64,000 bases of DNA from Streptomyces echinatus (GCF_014203595.1 NZ_JACHJK010000005.1:494328-558327), one strand, 5' to 3'; shown: positions 1 to 9,003, numbered from the stretch's first letter. Numbers and translations are program-made. Notes: generated from the letters alone by a model not told the origin.

Positions 1-456
1 GGCGGCGCCGACAGCGGCACCCTCGCGGTCAGCGGTCCCGCCAACTCCGCCGCCATCCCCGCCAACACCCCGATCAAGATCAGCGACTTGAGCGGCACCT
101 ACACGCCGAAGAAGACCGGCAAGGTCACCTTCACGGCGGGCACGCTCACCATCAAGGCGCTGGGTACGACGACGACCTGCACGCCGACCAACAGCCCCAA
201 GGCGTCCCTCACCCTGGACGTGACAGCGGCCGGCGGTTCCTCGGGCGGCACCTCCGGCTCGGGCGGCGGCTCCGGTTCGGGCGGCGGCTCCGGTTCCGCC
301 TCCGGGTCCGGCGGTTCGTCGGCCGGCGGGCAGCTTCCGCAGACCGGCCCCGAGGACTCCGCGGTGGCCCTCGGCACACTCGGCGGCACGGTCCTTCTCG
401 CCGGTGCGGCGGGCACCCTGTGGCTGACCCGCCGCAACCGGACCACCCACCGCTGA
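1..456 (+). CDS. Sortase-anchored surface protein, C-terminal part (5' end outside window)
   Basis: The reading frame is open from base 1, so the start lies left of the window and about 151 residues are visible. The visible part ends a beta-type domain closely resembling the second domain of the protein at 2848-4152 (shared GGAD and ALGTTTTCTPT motifs). A Gly/Ser-rich linker follows, then LPQTG, a hydrophobic segment and a basic tail (TRRNRTTHR). That is the classic sortase sorting-signal order, so the protein is expected to be cut between T and G and attached to the wall. It is probably the first gene of the co-directional surface cluster running to 4152, with a 149-nt gap to the next gene. 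The function of the exported domain is unknown. Confidence 0.8.
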   Translation, partial: GGADSGTLAVSGPANSAAIPANTPIKISDLSGTYTPKKTGKVTFTAGTLTIKALGTTTTCTPTNSPKASLTLDVTAAGGSSGGTSGSGGGSGSGGGSGSASGSGGSSAGGQLPQTGPEDSAVALGTLGGTVLLAGAAGTLWLTRRNRTTHR

Positions 457-605
457 CGAACCCGGCCGCCCCACCCACCGCCGGCGGTTCCGTCCGCCCC
501 ACCCGCCGTCGCCCGGACCCGGCCGTCCCACCCGCCCCACCCGGCCCGCCCCGCCGCCCCGGCGCCGCCCGCTGAACCGCCCGGCCACCACCGCTGGAGC
601 CGCCC

Positions 606-1742
606 ATGCCGCCCGCCGCCCGCGCCCCCGGCCCGCCCCGACGCCCCCCGCGCACCGGGACCACGGCGGGCACCCCGAGCGACTCCCCTCCGGCCACCCC
701 GGGCAGTGCGACCACGGCGGGCCGTCCGCGCTACCTGCGCCCCAGGGGCACCTCAAGGGCCAGGACCTCCCTGCGCACCCAGATCATCGCGGCCATTACC
801 CGCCCCTCAAGCCCTACGGCCACCCTGCGCACCCCGGGCTCCTCCAGCCCCACGACCACCGGAGGCACCGCAGGCACCCCACGCCCGCCGAGCCCCACGG
901 CCACCCGGCGCACCCCCTTCGCACTCATCGCCCTGCTCCTGCCGCTTCCCCTGCTCGCCGTCGGCCCGGCCGTCGCGGTGGGGGCGGGGGGCTGGGTGGT
1001 CGCGCCGGTGGGGGGCGGGCGGCCGGCGTTCTATGCCGAGGGGACGGCCGGGACGGTCCTGCGGGACACGGTGGCCGTGACCAACCCCGGCCGCACCCCG
1101 GTCACGGTCCGGCTGCGCGGTGACGGCGTCCCGGCGGTGTTCGCCCGGAGCGACCTGCGGATCCCGGCCCGCACCCGCGCTGAGGTGCCCTTCACGGTGA
1201 CCGTGCCCCCGGACGCCGGACCCGGAGACCGCACCGGCGCGATCGTCGTGCGGGACGCGCACGGCCGTACCGCGACCGTGCCGGTCCGGCTGCGCGTCGG
1301 CGGCCCCGCACTCGCCGCGCTGACCGTCGAGCACCTCGCCGTGGGCGCCGACCGGATCACGTACGAGCTGGTCAACCGCGGTACGACCGTCCTCGTGCCC
1401 CGGCTCTCGGTGCGCGCCGACGGCGTCTTCGGCCGGGTCCTGGACCGTGCTCCGCGCACCCTGCCGGTCCGGCTGCCGCCGGGCGCCCGGCGCACGCTGA
1501 GCGAGCCGTGGGCCGGCCGGCCGGTGCTGGACGAGGTGCGGGTACGGCTGACGGTGACCGCGGCGGGCGGGGCACGCGACACCGCGGACACGTCGGCCGC
1601 GTTCGTGCCGTGGGGCGCGGTGACCGGCGGCTCGGCGGCGCTGGCCGCCGGTGCGGCCGTACTCCTCGGCCGGCGGCGCGGGCACCGCGCGCGGACCGCG
1701 CCCCGGTCCGCCGGGGCCGAGCCGACGGGAGCGGTGTCATGA
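606..1742 (+). CDS. Exported membrane protein with DUF916/WxL-interacting-like region
   Basis: This 378-residue protein has an odd, roughly 100-residue Pro/Thr/Arg-rich N-terminus. A hydrophobic export segment (about 103-125) follows, then an extracytoplasmic region of beta-sandwich character, one C-terminal membrane helix (about 335-355) and a basic tail. The extracytoplasmic part starts with FYAEGTAGTVLRDTVAVTN, followed by NPGRTPV and a second sandwich. This resembles the DUF916 host-binding proteins that accompany WxL surface proteins in Firmicutes, but the family match is by eye. ATG at 606 is the only in-frame start before the export segment and has GGAG 6 nt upstream. The stop overlaps the next start as ATGA, so translation is probably coupled. 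It likely works with the neighbouring sortase substrates at the cell surface. Confidence 0.65.
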   Translation: MPPAARAPGPPRRPPRTGTTAGTPSDSPPATPGSATTAGRPRYLRPRGTSRARTSLRTQIIAAITRPSSPTATLRTPGSSSPTTTGGTAGTPRPPSPTATRRTPFALIALLLPLPLLAVGPAVAVGAGGWVVAPVGGGRPAFYAEGTAGTVLRDTVAVTNPGRTPVTVRLRGDGVPAVFARSDLRIPARTRAEVPFTVTVPPDAGPGDRTGAIVVRDAHGRTATVPVRLRVGGPALAALTVEHLAVGADRITYELVNRGTTVLVPRLSVRADGVFGRVLDRAPRTLPVRLPPGARRTLSEPWAGRPVLDEVRVRLTVTAAGGARDTADTSAAFVPWGAVTGGSAALAAGAAVLLGRRRGHRARTAPRSAGAEPTGAVS

Positions 1743-2851
1743 GGCGGATCGTGTTGCCGGCGGTCGCCGCACTGCTGCTGACCCTGGCCGGGCCGGCCGG
1801 TCCCGTCCGGGCGGCGGACGGACCGTCCGTGACGCTGTCGGCCTCCCAGGCCGGCACCGGCGGCTCGGTCACCGTCAGCGGCACCGGCTGGCGGCCCCGC
1901 ACCCTGCTGATGATGCTGGTCTGCGGGCGCGCCACCCCGGCCCGGGGTGTCATCGGCGGCACCAACTCCTGCGCGAACGGCGACGGCCGGGCCGTGACCA
2001 CCGACGCCGACGGCCGCTTCAGCCGGCGGCTGCCGGTCGCCGAGCCGCCCGTGCCCTGCCCCTGCGTGGTCCACGTGGCCACCGTCACCGGCGCCCGGGC
2101 CGAGGCGGACACCGGGCTGGGGGTCGCCGGGCACCCGGTGGCCCCGCTGCCCGCCGAGCGCTCCGGGGGCCGGCTGGCCGTGCTCTCCGACACCCGGCTG
2201 ACCGGGTCGAGCGGCCTGCTGACCTGGTTCGGGGCGCCACCGGGCCGCACCCTGGTCCTCACCGTCGGCAACACCGGCGCCGGCACGATCGAGAACCCGG
2301 TGTTCCAGGTCGGCACCGCGCACGGCGTCTTCGCTCCCGAGTGGGACGAGCGGCAGTGGCACGGCACCCTCGCGCCCGGCAAGAAGGCGCAGATCAGGCT
2401 GCCGGTCGAGCTGTCGGCGGGGGCGCACGGCGACTACACCGTGACGCTGCGGTACGGCGGCCGGGTGCTCGCCGAGCAGCCGTGGGGCGTGGGCCGGCCG
2501 TGGGGCGTGACGCTGTTCTGGATCCTGCTCTGCCTGGTCGTCCCGGCCGCGCTGTTCCGCGTCGGCATGGCCGTGGTGGACCGGGTCCGGCCGCGCCGCC
2601 CGGGAGCCACGCGCCACCGGCGAAGCCTGCCCCGGCCCGCCGCCCGCCCACGCCTGCCCCTGCCCCTGTTCCTGCGCCGCTCCCGCACCGCCGGCCCCCC
2701 GGCCTCCCCGGCCGACGCGGCCGTCACGACTCCGACCCTGCCGTGGTTCTCCCCGGACTCCGCTCCGGACGGCCCGGCCGGCCGGTCCTCCGCACCGCAC
2801 GACGACAGCCCGACGAGTCCTACGACTCCCACCATGAAGGGACCCACGTGA
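1739..2851 (+). CDS. Exported single-pass membrane protein, Ig-like/neocarzinostatin-like N-terminus
   Basis: This 370-residue protein starts at the ATG overlapping the preceding TGA. A signal peptide (residues 1-26, ending VRAADG) leads into a small beta domain with SGTGWRP and two cysteine pairs, loosely like neocarzinostatin or Ig folds. A second extracytoplasmic domain (about 130-250), a membrane helix (about 258-280) and a long Pro/Arg-rich cytoplasmic tail follow. It sits between a DUF916-like protein and a LAETG protein with 4-nt overlaps on both sides, which implies one operon and a shared surface role. An upstream in-frame extension to 1508 is open but overlaps the previous gene and lacks a ribosome site, so 1739 is preferred. 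I do not recognise a specific function. Confidence 0.65.
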   Translation: MRRIVLPAVAALLLTLAGPAGPVRAADGPSVTLSASQAGTGGSVTVSGTGWRPRTLLMMLVCGRATPARGVIGGTNSCANGDGRAVTTDADGRFSRRLPVAEPPVPCPCVVHVATVTGARAEADTGLGVAGHPVAPLPAERSGGRLAVLSDTRLTGSSGLLTWFGAPPGRTLVLTVGNTGAGTIENPVFQVGTAHGVFAPEWDERQWHGTLAPGKKAQIRLPVELSAGAHGDYTVTLRYGGRVLAEQPWGVGRPWGVTLFWILLCLVVPAALFRVGMAVVDRVRPRRPGATRHRRSLPRPAARPRLPLPLFLRRSRTAGPPASPADAAVTTPTLPWFSPDSAPDGPAGRSSAPHDDSPTSPTTPTMKGPT

Positions 2852-4152
2852 GCATGCGAAGGAGAGGCACAAGGGCCGGGAGCACGGGCGCCCTGCTGGT
2901 GCTCTGTGCGGGGGGCGTCCTGCTGGGCCCGGCGGCGGCCCTCGCACAGGCGGCCGAGGTGTCGTACGCCACCCACTGCGTGCCGCCGGCCGGCATCGAT
3001 CCCGTCGACGGCACCACCAAGGTCGAGATCACCGCGCCGGCCACGGCGAAGGTGGGCGACACGGTGGACATCGGGTGGAAGTTCGTCCAGGCCGCGTCCA
3101 GGAACCCGGACATCATCGACCTGCCCGCGAACTCCGTCCAGCCGTCCGGCGTGCTGAAGGCCGCCGGCGCGCAGACCGCCGACGTCGCGCTGCGAGGGCC
3201 CCGGGAGAACCCCGCGATCCCCAAGGGCGGCGCCATGGTGCTCTCCGACATGAAGGGCACCCTGAAGCTGACCGCCGCGGGCGAGGTGACGCTGACACCG
3301 GACGCGTACACCGTGAACGCGATGTCGACCGACACCAGGTGCACGCCCAAGGAGACCGTGCAGAAGGCGGCGACGATCCAGGTGACGGCGGGTGGCGGCG
3401 GCACGTCCACCGCGACTCCCACCCACTCCGCGACGCCCACCGGGTCCGCGACCCCGACGCACACCGCCACGGCCACCCCGACGGCGACCGGCGGCACCGG
3501 GCAGACCGACTTCACCGGCAAGGAGGTGCAGGTCCCGTACGCCTGCAAGACCCCGATCGGAGACAAGAACGCGACCTCGCCGGTGCAGATCGACGCGAAG
3601 AAGAGCGGCGGGAGCTATGCCCTCACCGTGCGGTTCAAGAAGTCGGTCATGGACAGCCCCGCCGAGATCCCGAAGGACTCCGTGAAGCCGTCCATGGAGG
3701 TGGTGCTGGGCGGCGCCGACAAGGGCACGGTGCATGTGGAGGGGCCGACCAACGCGAACCCGGTCAAGGCCGGCGACCCGATCGAGATTCCCGACCTCAC
3801 CGGCACCTACAAGCCGGGGGCGAGCGGCTCCTCGACGCTGTCCCCGGGCGTGCTGACGGTCAAGGCGCTCGGTACGACCACGACGTGCACGCCGACGAAG
3901 ACGGCGGTCTCGCTCACCCTGGACACCACCGGGCAGCCCGGCGGGGCGGCCGGCGGCACGTCGGTGTCGGGCGGCTCCGCGGTGTCGGGCGGTTCCTCGG
4001 GCTCGGCCGCGACCGGCGACGACGGCGGCCTCGCGGAGACCGGCGCGGGCGACCACGGCGCGCTGAAGGCCCTGGGCCTGGTGGCGGGGACGGCGATCCT
4101 GCTGGGCGGCGCGGTCTTCACGGCCCTGCCGGGACGCCGGGCCCGCCGGTAA
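2848..4152 (+). CDS. LAETG sortase-substrate surface protein with two related domains
   Basis: GTG at 2848 overlaps the previous stop as GTGA, with AAGGGA just upstream. An ATG two codons later is the alternative start. The product is about 434 residues: a signal peptide (about 1-35), then two beta domains of roughly 130 residues, each opening with an S/P-Y-A-x-x-C pattern and containing a second cysteine near its end (CTPK, CTPT). A Thr/Pro/Ala-rich spacer separates the domains. A Gly/Ser linker precedes LAETG, a hydrophobic helix and RRARR. LAxTG is the motif used by actinobacterial class E sortases. The second domain matches the partial protein at 1-456, so the two genes are paralogues flanking two membrane proteins. 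Cell-wall attachment is a strong inference; its ligand is unknown. Confidence 0.8.
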   Translation: MSMRRRGTRAGSTGALLVLCAGGVLLGPAAALAQAAEVSYATHCVPPAGIDPVDGTTKVEITAPATAKVGDTVDIGWKFVQAASRNPDIIDLPANSVQPSGVLKAAGAQTADVALRGPRENPAIPKGGAMVLSDMKGTLKLTAAGEVTLTPDAYTVNAMSTDTRCTPKETVQKAATIQVTAGGGGTSTATPTHSATPTGSATPTHTATATPTATGGTGQTDFTGKEVQVPYACKTPIGDKNATSPVQIDAKKSGGSYALTVRFKKSVMDSPAEIPKDSVKPSMEVVLGGADKGTVHVEGPTNANPVKAGDPIEIPDLTGTYKPGASGSSTLSPGVLTVKALGTTTTCTPTKTAVSLTLDTTGQPGGAAGGTSVSGGSAVSGGSSGSAATGDDGGLAETGAGDHGALKALGLVAGTAILLGGAVFTALPGRRARR

Positions 4153-4186
4153 CTCCCACCGCACCGGCGGAAGCCGGGCCGGACAC

Positions 4187-4228
4187 GACGGAGGGCCGTC
4201 GCACCCCAGGGTGCGACGGCCCTCCGTC
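4187..4228. terminator. Bidirectional terminator hairpin
   Basis: A perfect 20-bp inverted repeat (4187-4206 and 4209-4228) with a 2-nt centre lies between the convergent surface operon and the peptide transporter. It can terminate transcription from both sides. Confidence 0.85.
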
Positions 4229-4244
4229 TGCGGAGTCGCGAGGA

Positions 4245-5750
4245 CTAGTTGACGTTGCCCATCAGCTTCTTGACCTTGTTGCGGTACATCCACACCGCGA
4301 AGCCGGCGACCACGGCGAGCACGGCCTCCAGGGCGACGAAGCCCATCTTGTCGAGGTTGACGCCACCGACGGCCGGGTTGGACAGCAGGGCGGTGACGGA
4401 GTCACCCGCGGTCACCGCGAGGAACCAGACACCCATCATCTGGGAGGCGTACTTCTGCGGCGCCATCTTCGTGGTCACGGACAGGCCGACCGGCGACAGC
4501 GTCAGCTCACCGATGGTCTGCACGAAGTAGATCGCGACCAGCCACATCGCAGCGGCCTTGTGACCGCCCTCGGCGATCGACAGCGGGGCGAGGAAGACGA
4601 AGAAGGAGGCACCCACCAGCACCAGGCCGGAGGAGAACTTCACGATCGTGCTCGGCTCCTTGCCGCGCCGGTTCAGCCACAGCCACAGCCAGGCGAAGAC
4701 CGGCGCCAGGGCCATGATCATGACCGGGTTGACCGACTGGTACCAGGAGACCGGGAACTCCCAGCCGAAGACCGAGTTCTTGGCGTTCTCCTCGGCGAAC
4801 AGCGACAGGGTCGAACCACCCTGGTCGTAGATCATCCAGAAGACGGCCGCGGCGACGAAGAACCAGATGTACGCCGACACCTTCGACCGCTCGGCGGTGT
4901 CCAGGTCCTTGTCCCGCAGGATGCGGCCGATGACCAGGATCGGCACGATCAGACCGATGAGGGTGAGCGGGATCAGCGCCCAGTTCAGGGTGAAGTGGCC
5001 GGTGCCGCCGACGATGCCGTAGAAGACCACGGCGACCGCCAGCCAGATCAGGCCCTTGCGCAGCGTGACGGCCTTCTCCTCGGCCGACAGCGGGGTCGGG
5101 ACCTCGCTGCTCTTCGGGTTCAGGTGGCGACCGCCCAGCAGGTACTGGACCAGACCCAGCGCCATGCCGAGCGCGGCCAGCGCGAAGCCCAGGTGCCAGT
5201 TGACGTTCTCACCGACGGTGCCGATGACCAGCGGCGCGACGAAGGCGCCGAGGTTGATGCCGATGTAGAAGAGCGTGAAGCCACCGTCCCGGCGCGGGTC
5301 CTCCGGGCCGTCGTAGAGGTGGCCGACCATCGTGGAGATGTTGGCCTTCAGCAGACCCGAACCTATGGCGACGAGCACCAGGCCGACGTAGAAGCTCGCC
5401 GCGGCGGGCAGTGCCAGGCACAGGTGGCCGAGCATGATGATCAGGCCGGAGACGGCGACCGTCTTGCGGGGGCCGAGCACACGGTCGGCGAACCAGCCGC
5501 CGGGCAGCGCGAGCAGGTACACGAGGGACAGGTACACCGCGTAGATCGCGCTGGCCGTGCCGGCGCTCAGGTGCAGGCCACCCGGGGCCACCAGGTACAG
5601 CGGGAGGAGAGCCCTCATGCCGTAGTAGGAGAAACGCTCCCACATCTCGGTCATGAAGAGGGTGGCCAGTCCGCGGGGGTGGCCGAAGAAGGTCTTCTCG
5701 GAACCGGGGGTGCCCGGTCGGACCGAGTCCTTCGTCAGGCTGGACGCCAT
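4245..5750 (-). CDS. POT/PTR family proton-coupled oligopeptide transporter
   Basis: This 501-residue membrane protein has about 12-14 hydrophobic segments. The POT signature is clear near the N-terminus: EMWERFSYYGMRALLPLYL contains the ExxERFxYYG proton-coupling motif. The second PTR2 motif region, FYIGINLGAF, lies around residue 170. The family imports di- and tripeptides with protons across the cytoplasmic membrane. ATG at 5750 has AAGGA 6 nt upstream. The reading frame is open further upstream, but that part is Arg/Pro-rich and lacks POT similarity. It is transcribed alone, divergently from the response regulator at 6251, and converges on the terminator at 4187-4228. Confidence 0.93.
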   Translation of the reverse strand: MASSLTKDSVRPGTPGSEKTFFGHPRGLATLFMTEMWERFSYYGMRALLPLYLVAPGGLHLSAGTASAIYAVYLSLVYLLALPGGWFADRVLGPRKTVAVSGLIIMLGHLCLALPAAASFYVGLVLVAIGSGLLKANISTMVGHLYDGPEDPRRDGGFTLFYIGINLGAFVAPLVIGTVGENVNWHLGFALAALGMALGLVQYLLGGRHLNPKSSEVPTPLSAEEKAVTLRKGLIWLAVAVVFYGIVGGTGHFTLNWALIPLTLIGLIVPILVIGRILRDKDLDTAERSKVSAYIWFFVAAAVFWMIYDQGGSTLSLFAEENAKNSVFGWEFPVSWYQSVNPVMIMALAPVFAWLWLWLNRRGKEPSTIVKFSSGLVLVGASFFVFLAPLSIAEGGHKAAAMWLVAIYFVQTIGELTLSPVGLSVTTKMAPQKYASQMMGVWFLAVTAGDSVTALLSNPAVGGVNLDKMGFVALEAVLAVVAGFAVWMYRNKVKKLMGNVN

Positions 5751-6250
5751 GGTCGTTCCTTGCTCGTCGGGACGCGCGGCTGGAGCGTTGCGCGCCCGTT
5801 GGGGGTGTGGCCGGCACCGGCATGTCGGTCGTCCACCCCCACGCCCGGGGGGAGTCCGCTCCGGATCGCGGAGCGGCGGACGGCGACCACCGGGATCCAC
5901 GCCCCACGACGCGTCGTCGCGTCCGGAGCCCGGCCAGAGGTCATTCCTTTCAAGGCTGATCTTGATCTTGACCAGCCCGTACACAAAAGAGACCTTCAGC
6001 GTCTACTGCGCGCCAAAGGCCCCCGGTGCGTACTACAGGCGTTCAGGTCACCATACGGCAGGACACTGCCGGATATGGAAGGACTTGAGACACGGATCAC
6101 AGGTGTCGCGGGAACCGCGCGAAGGGATTCGAAGGTCCCCCCTACGATCGCATCCCCAGGTCAATGGTTCGTACCAGCGGGCTCCGAAGGTAAGAATCCC
6201 TGGAACCGATCACACCCCGGCACCGCGCGCGGGCGGTCTACCATCACTTC
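5751..6250. other. Intergenic region between divergent transporter and response regulator
   Basis: This 500-nt region has no convincing gene. It is less G+C-rich than its surroundings in places. It contains a short direct repeat (GATCTT twice, 5959-5969) leading into TTGACC at 5968-5973. I found no clear -10 partner, so the promoters for either gene are not pinned down. No Shine-Dalgarno is visible just before the ATG at 6251. Confidence 0.4.
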
Positions 6251-6928
6251 ATGACTCGTGTACTGCTCGCCGAGGACGACGCGTCCATCTCGGAGCCGCT
6301 GGCCCGCGCCCTGCGCCGGGAGGGTTACGAGGTCGAGGTGCGCGAGGACGGACCCGCCGCGCTCGACGCCGGGATGCAGGGCGGTGTCGATCTGGTCGTG
6401 CTGGACCTGGGCCTGCCTGGCATGGACGGCCTGGAGGTCGCGCGCCGGCTGCGCGCCGACGGGCACACCGTGCCGATCCTCATCCTGACCGCGCGGGCCG
6501 ACGAGGTGGACACCGTCGTCGGTCTGGACGCGGGCGCCGACGACTACGTCACCAAGCCCTTCCGGCTCGCCGAACTGCTCGCCCGGGTGCGGGCGCTGCT
6601 GCGGCGCGGCTCCGCGGAGCCGCAGCAGCCGCCGGCCACGCACGGGGTGCGGATCGACGTCGAGTCGCACCGGGCCTGGATGGGCGACGAGGAACTCCAG
6701 CTGACCGCCAAGGAGTTCGACCTGCTGCGGGTGCTGGTGCGGGACGCCGGCCGCGTGGTCACCCGGGACCAGCTGATGCGCGAGGTCTGGGACACCACCT
6801 GGTGGTCGTCGACCAAGACCCTCGACATGCACATCTCCTGGCTGCGCAAGAAGCTCGGCGACGACGCGGCGAACCCCCGGTACATCGCGACGGTGCGCGG
6901 CGTGGGCTTCCGGTTCGAGAAGAGCTGA
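6251..6928 (+). CDS. draR: OmpR/PhoB-family response regulator, probable DraR
   Basis: This 225-residue protein has an N-terminal receiver domain (1-118) with the acidic pair D9/D10, phospho-acceptor D52 (VVLDLGLPG), the switch threonine in LTARAD and lysine in TKPF. A C-terminal winged-helix domain follows (about 130-222, with AKEFDLLRVLV and RGVGFRF). It should bind DNA after phosphorylation by the histidine kinase encoded 33 nt downstream. Upstream of the ATG there is no clear ribosome site, but TACCAT lies 6-12 nt before it, so the mRNA may be leaderless. The order regulator, kinase, GtrA, purK, purE, dipeptidase matches the S. coelicolor draR/draK neighbourhood from memory. DraRK is reported there to affect antibiotic production and nitrogen responses. 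The family is certain; the symbol rests on synteny. Confidence 0.9.
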   Translation: MTRVLLAEDDASISEPLARALRREGYEVEVREDGPAALDAGMQGGVDLVVLDLGLPGMDGLEVARRLRADGHTVPILILTARADEVDTVVGLDAGADDYVTKPFRLAELLARVRALLRRGSAEPQQPPATHGVRIDVESHRAWMGDEELQLTAKEFDLLRVLVRDAGRVVTRDQLMREVWDTTWWSSTKTLDMHISWLRKKLGDDAANPRYIATVRGVGFRFEKS

Positions 6929-6961
6929 CCCGCGCCCGACGATCATCACAGGTAACCGACC

Positions 6962-8233
6962 ATGCGCCGACGTCTCATCCAGTCCACCCTCGCCGTCGTC
7001 CTCGTGGTGATCGCCGTCTTCGGTGTCTCCCTCGTGATCGTCGAGACGCGGACGATCAGCAACAGCGCCCAGGAACGGGTGGAGTCGGAGGCGGTCCGGC
7101 TGGCCAGCATCGTGGACAGCAGGATCCTCGCCGCGGAGAACGTGAACGCGGACGTGCTGCGCAACCCGGTCAGCAAGGACCAGTACGCGGTCATCAGCAT
7201 GCCCGGCCGGGCGCCCATCGAGATCGGCAGCAAGCCCGAGGGCGACACCATCCACTCCACGCAGCACGGTGAGGAGGGCGAGACGGTCACCGTGCAGGAG
7301 CCCCGCTCCGCCGTGACCCGCGAGGTCGGCCGGACCCTGCTGATCATCGGGCTGGTCGCGCTGCTCGCGGTGGTGGCGGCGGTGCTGCTCGCCGTGCGGC
7401 AGGCCAACCGGCTCGCCTCCCCGCTGACCGACCTCGCCGAGACCGCCGAGCGCCTCGGCTCCGGCGACCCCCGTCCGCGGCACAAGCGGTACGGCGTCCC
7501 CGAGCTGGACCGGGTCGCCGATGTGCTGGACTCCTCCGCCGAGCGGATCGGCCGCATGCTGACCGCCGAGCGGCGCCTCGCGGCCGACGCCTCCCACCAG
7601 CTCCGCACACCGCTGACCGCGCTGTCCATGCGGCTGGAGGAGATCACCCTCACCGACGATCCGGACACGGTGAAGGAGGAGGCCACCATCGCGCTGACGC
7701 AGGTGGAACGGCTGACCGACGTGGTGGAGCGGCTGCTGACCAACTCGCGCGACCCGCGCACCGGCTCCGCGGTCTCCTTCGAGCTGGACGAGGTCATCCA
7801 GCAGCAGCTCGCCGAGTGGCGGCCCGCCTATCGCAGCTCCGGCCGGGCCGTCGTCAGCTCCGGCAAGCGGCACCTGACGGCGGTGGGCACGCCCGGCGCG
7901 GTCGCCCAGGTGCTGGCCGCCCTGATCGAGAACTCCCTCATGCACGGCGGCGGTACCGTCGCCCTGCGCACCCGGGTCACCGGCAACCAGGCCGTGATCG
8001 AGGTCACCGACGAGGGTCCGGGCGTACCGGCCGACCTCGGCGCGCGGATCTTCGAGCGCACGATCAGCGGACGGAACTCCACGGGTATCGGCCTGGCCGT
8101 CGCCCGGGACCTCGCGGAGGCCGACGGCGGCCGGCTGGAGCTGCTCCAGGCGCAGCCCCCGGTCTTCGGCCTGTTCCTCTCGCGCACGCCCCCGGCACGC
8201 AAGACGGACGAGGGCCGGCCGACGGTGCGCTGA
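6962..8233 (+). CDS. draK: Membrane sensor histidine kinase, probable DraK
   Basis: This 423-residue kinase has TM1 (about 8-27), an extracytoplasmic sensor of about 95 residues (28-122), TM2 (about 124-146) and a HAMP-like linker. The dimerisation/phospho-acceptor helix carries H212 (DASHQLRTPLTAL). The ATPase domain has an N box (ALIENSLMHG), G1 (DEGPGVP) and G2 (GIGLAVARDLAEADGG). It should autophosphorylate and pass phosphate to D52 of the upstream regulator. The compact sensor fits the described S. coelicolor DraK topology. The 33-nt gap from the regulator suggests one transcript. A small hairpin (8234-8251) follows the stop. Confidence 0.9.
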   Translation: MRRRLIQSTLAVVLVVIAVFGVSLVIVETRTISNSAQERVESEAVRLASIVDSRILAAENVNADVLRNPVSKDQYAVISMPGRAPIEIGSKPEGDTIHSTQHGEEGETVTVQEPRSAVTREVGRTLLIIGLVALLAVVAAVLLAVRQANRLASPLTDLAETAERLGSGDPRPRHKRYGVPELDRVADVLDSSAERIGRMLTAERRLAADASHQLRTPLTALSMRLEEITLTDDPDTVKEEATIALTQVERLTDVVERLLTNSRDPRTGSAVSFELDEVIQQQLAEWRPAYRSSGRAVVSSGKRHLTAVGTPGAVAQVLAALIENSLMHGGGTVALRTRVTGNQAVIEVTDEGPGVPADLGARIFERTISGRNSTGIGLAVARDLAEADGGRLELLQAQPPVFGLFLSRTPPARKTDEGRPTVR

Positions 8234-8251
8234 GCGCCCCGAAGGGGGCGC
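8234..8251 (+). terminator. Short GC hairpin after the kinase gene
   Basis: A 7-bp stem GCGCCCC/GGGGCGC with a GAAG loop lies directly after the stop. There is no U-tract, so this is a weak terminator call. Confidence 0.45.
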
Positions 8252-8317
8252 GGGGAACGTCGCGACCGGCCACGATGTGCGCCGCGGACGGCCGCCGGCC
8301 CCTCGCGGCCGGGCTGC

Positions 8318-8863
8318 TTACGGAACGCGCTGCCGCGGTGCAGGCTGCTGCGACTCCTGCTTCAGGATCGATTCCGCGCCGGCCACGGCCTCCCGGGCCG
8401 GCAGCGTCCGGAACACCCAGCTGCGGTACGACCAGAACCGGAACAGGGTCGCGACGCCGATGCCGACGAACTTGAAGACGTTGCTCTGCAGCGGGGTGTC
8501 CCAGCCGAAGCCGTAGGTCGCCGCGTACAGCACGCCGTTCTCGATCACCAGGCCGACCGCGCTGAACAGCAGGAACAGCGTGAGTTCCTTGGTGCGCCCG
8601 CTCTTGTCGCGGTCCCGGTAGGTCCAGTACCGGAAGCCGACGTAGTTGAAGACGATCGCCACGACGGTCGCGATGATGCTGGCGCGCACCACCGGCAGCT
8701 CGGAGACGTGCCTGACCAGGTTGAACACACCGAGATTGACCAGGACGCCGGCGCCGCCGACGGCACCGAACTTGACCACCTCACGTACGAGCCGTTGCAG
8801 CCCCGAGGAACGAGGTTCCATGGCGGTGCGGCTCCCGTCGGTAGGTTTCGTCAACCCCGCCAT
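8318..8863 (-). CDS. GtrA-family four-helix membrane protein
   Basis: The 181-residue product (from 8863) has four predicted membrane helices and the GtrA pattern: KFGAVGGAGVLVNLG in the first helix, NYVGFRYWTYRDR after the second, and FRFWSYRSWVF near the end. GtrA proteins are thought to help move polyprenyl-linked sugars across the membrane for surface glycan assembly, which would fit the many envelope genes here. The start is uncertain: ATG at 8863 is the longest, but ATG at 8821 (MEPRSSG) has GGGAG about 10 nt upstream and would still leave all helices. It is divergent from purK and convergent with the kinase gene. Confidence 0.85.
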   Translation of the reverse strand: MAGLTKPTDGSRTAMEPRSSGLQRLVREVVKFGAVGGAGVLVNLGVFNLVRHVSELPVVRASIIATVVAIVFNYVGFRYWTYRDRDKSGRTKELTLFLLFSAVGLVIENGVLYAATYGFGWDTPLQSNVFKFVGIGVATLFRFWSYRSWVFRTLPAREAVAGAESILKQESQQPAPRQRVP

Positions 8864-8991
8864 GCTAGCCGTGCGGGGCCCCCGGTGCCTGTGGACTGGG
8901 CCACTGCCCGGAAACAGGACGGAAAGAGACGGGAAAGTACCGGGTAAGAGATCGGGAGAGGGACGCGATCCGGCCGCGCCCGCGTGGCCGA

Positions 8992-8997
8992 TACGCT
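8992..8997 (+). promoter_or_regulatory. -10 box of a leaderless purK promoter
   Basis: TACGCT ends 6 nt before the GTG start of purK and there is no Shine-Dalgarno between them. This is the standard actinobacterial leaderless arrangement. No good -35 hexamer is visible. Confidence 0.6.
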
Positions 8998-9003
8998 AGG
9001 GGT

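Noticed and set aside
3075..6254. 1059-residue open frame on the plus strand
   Set aside because: It overlaps the LAETG protein and the antisense of the peptide transporter; shadow composition.
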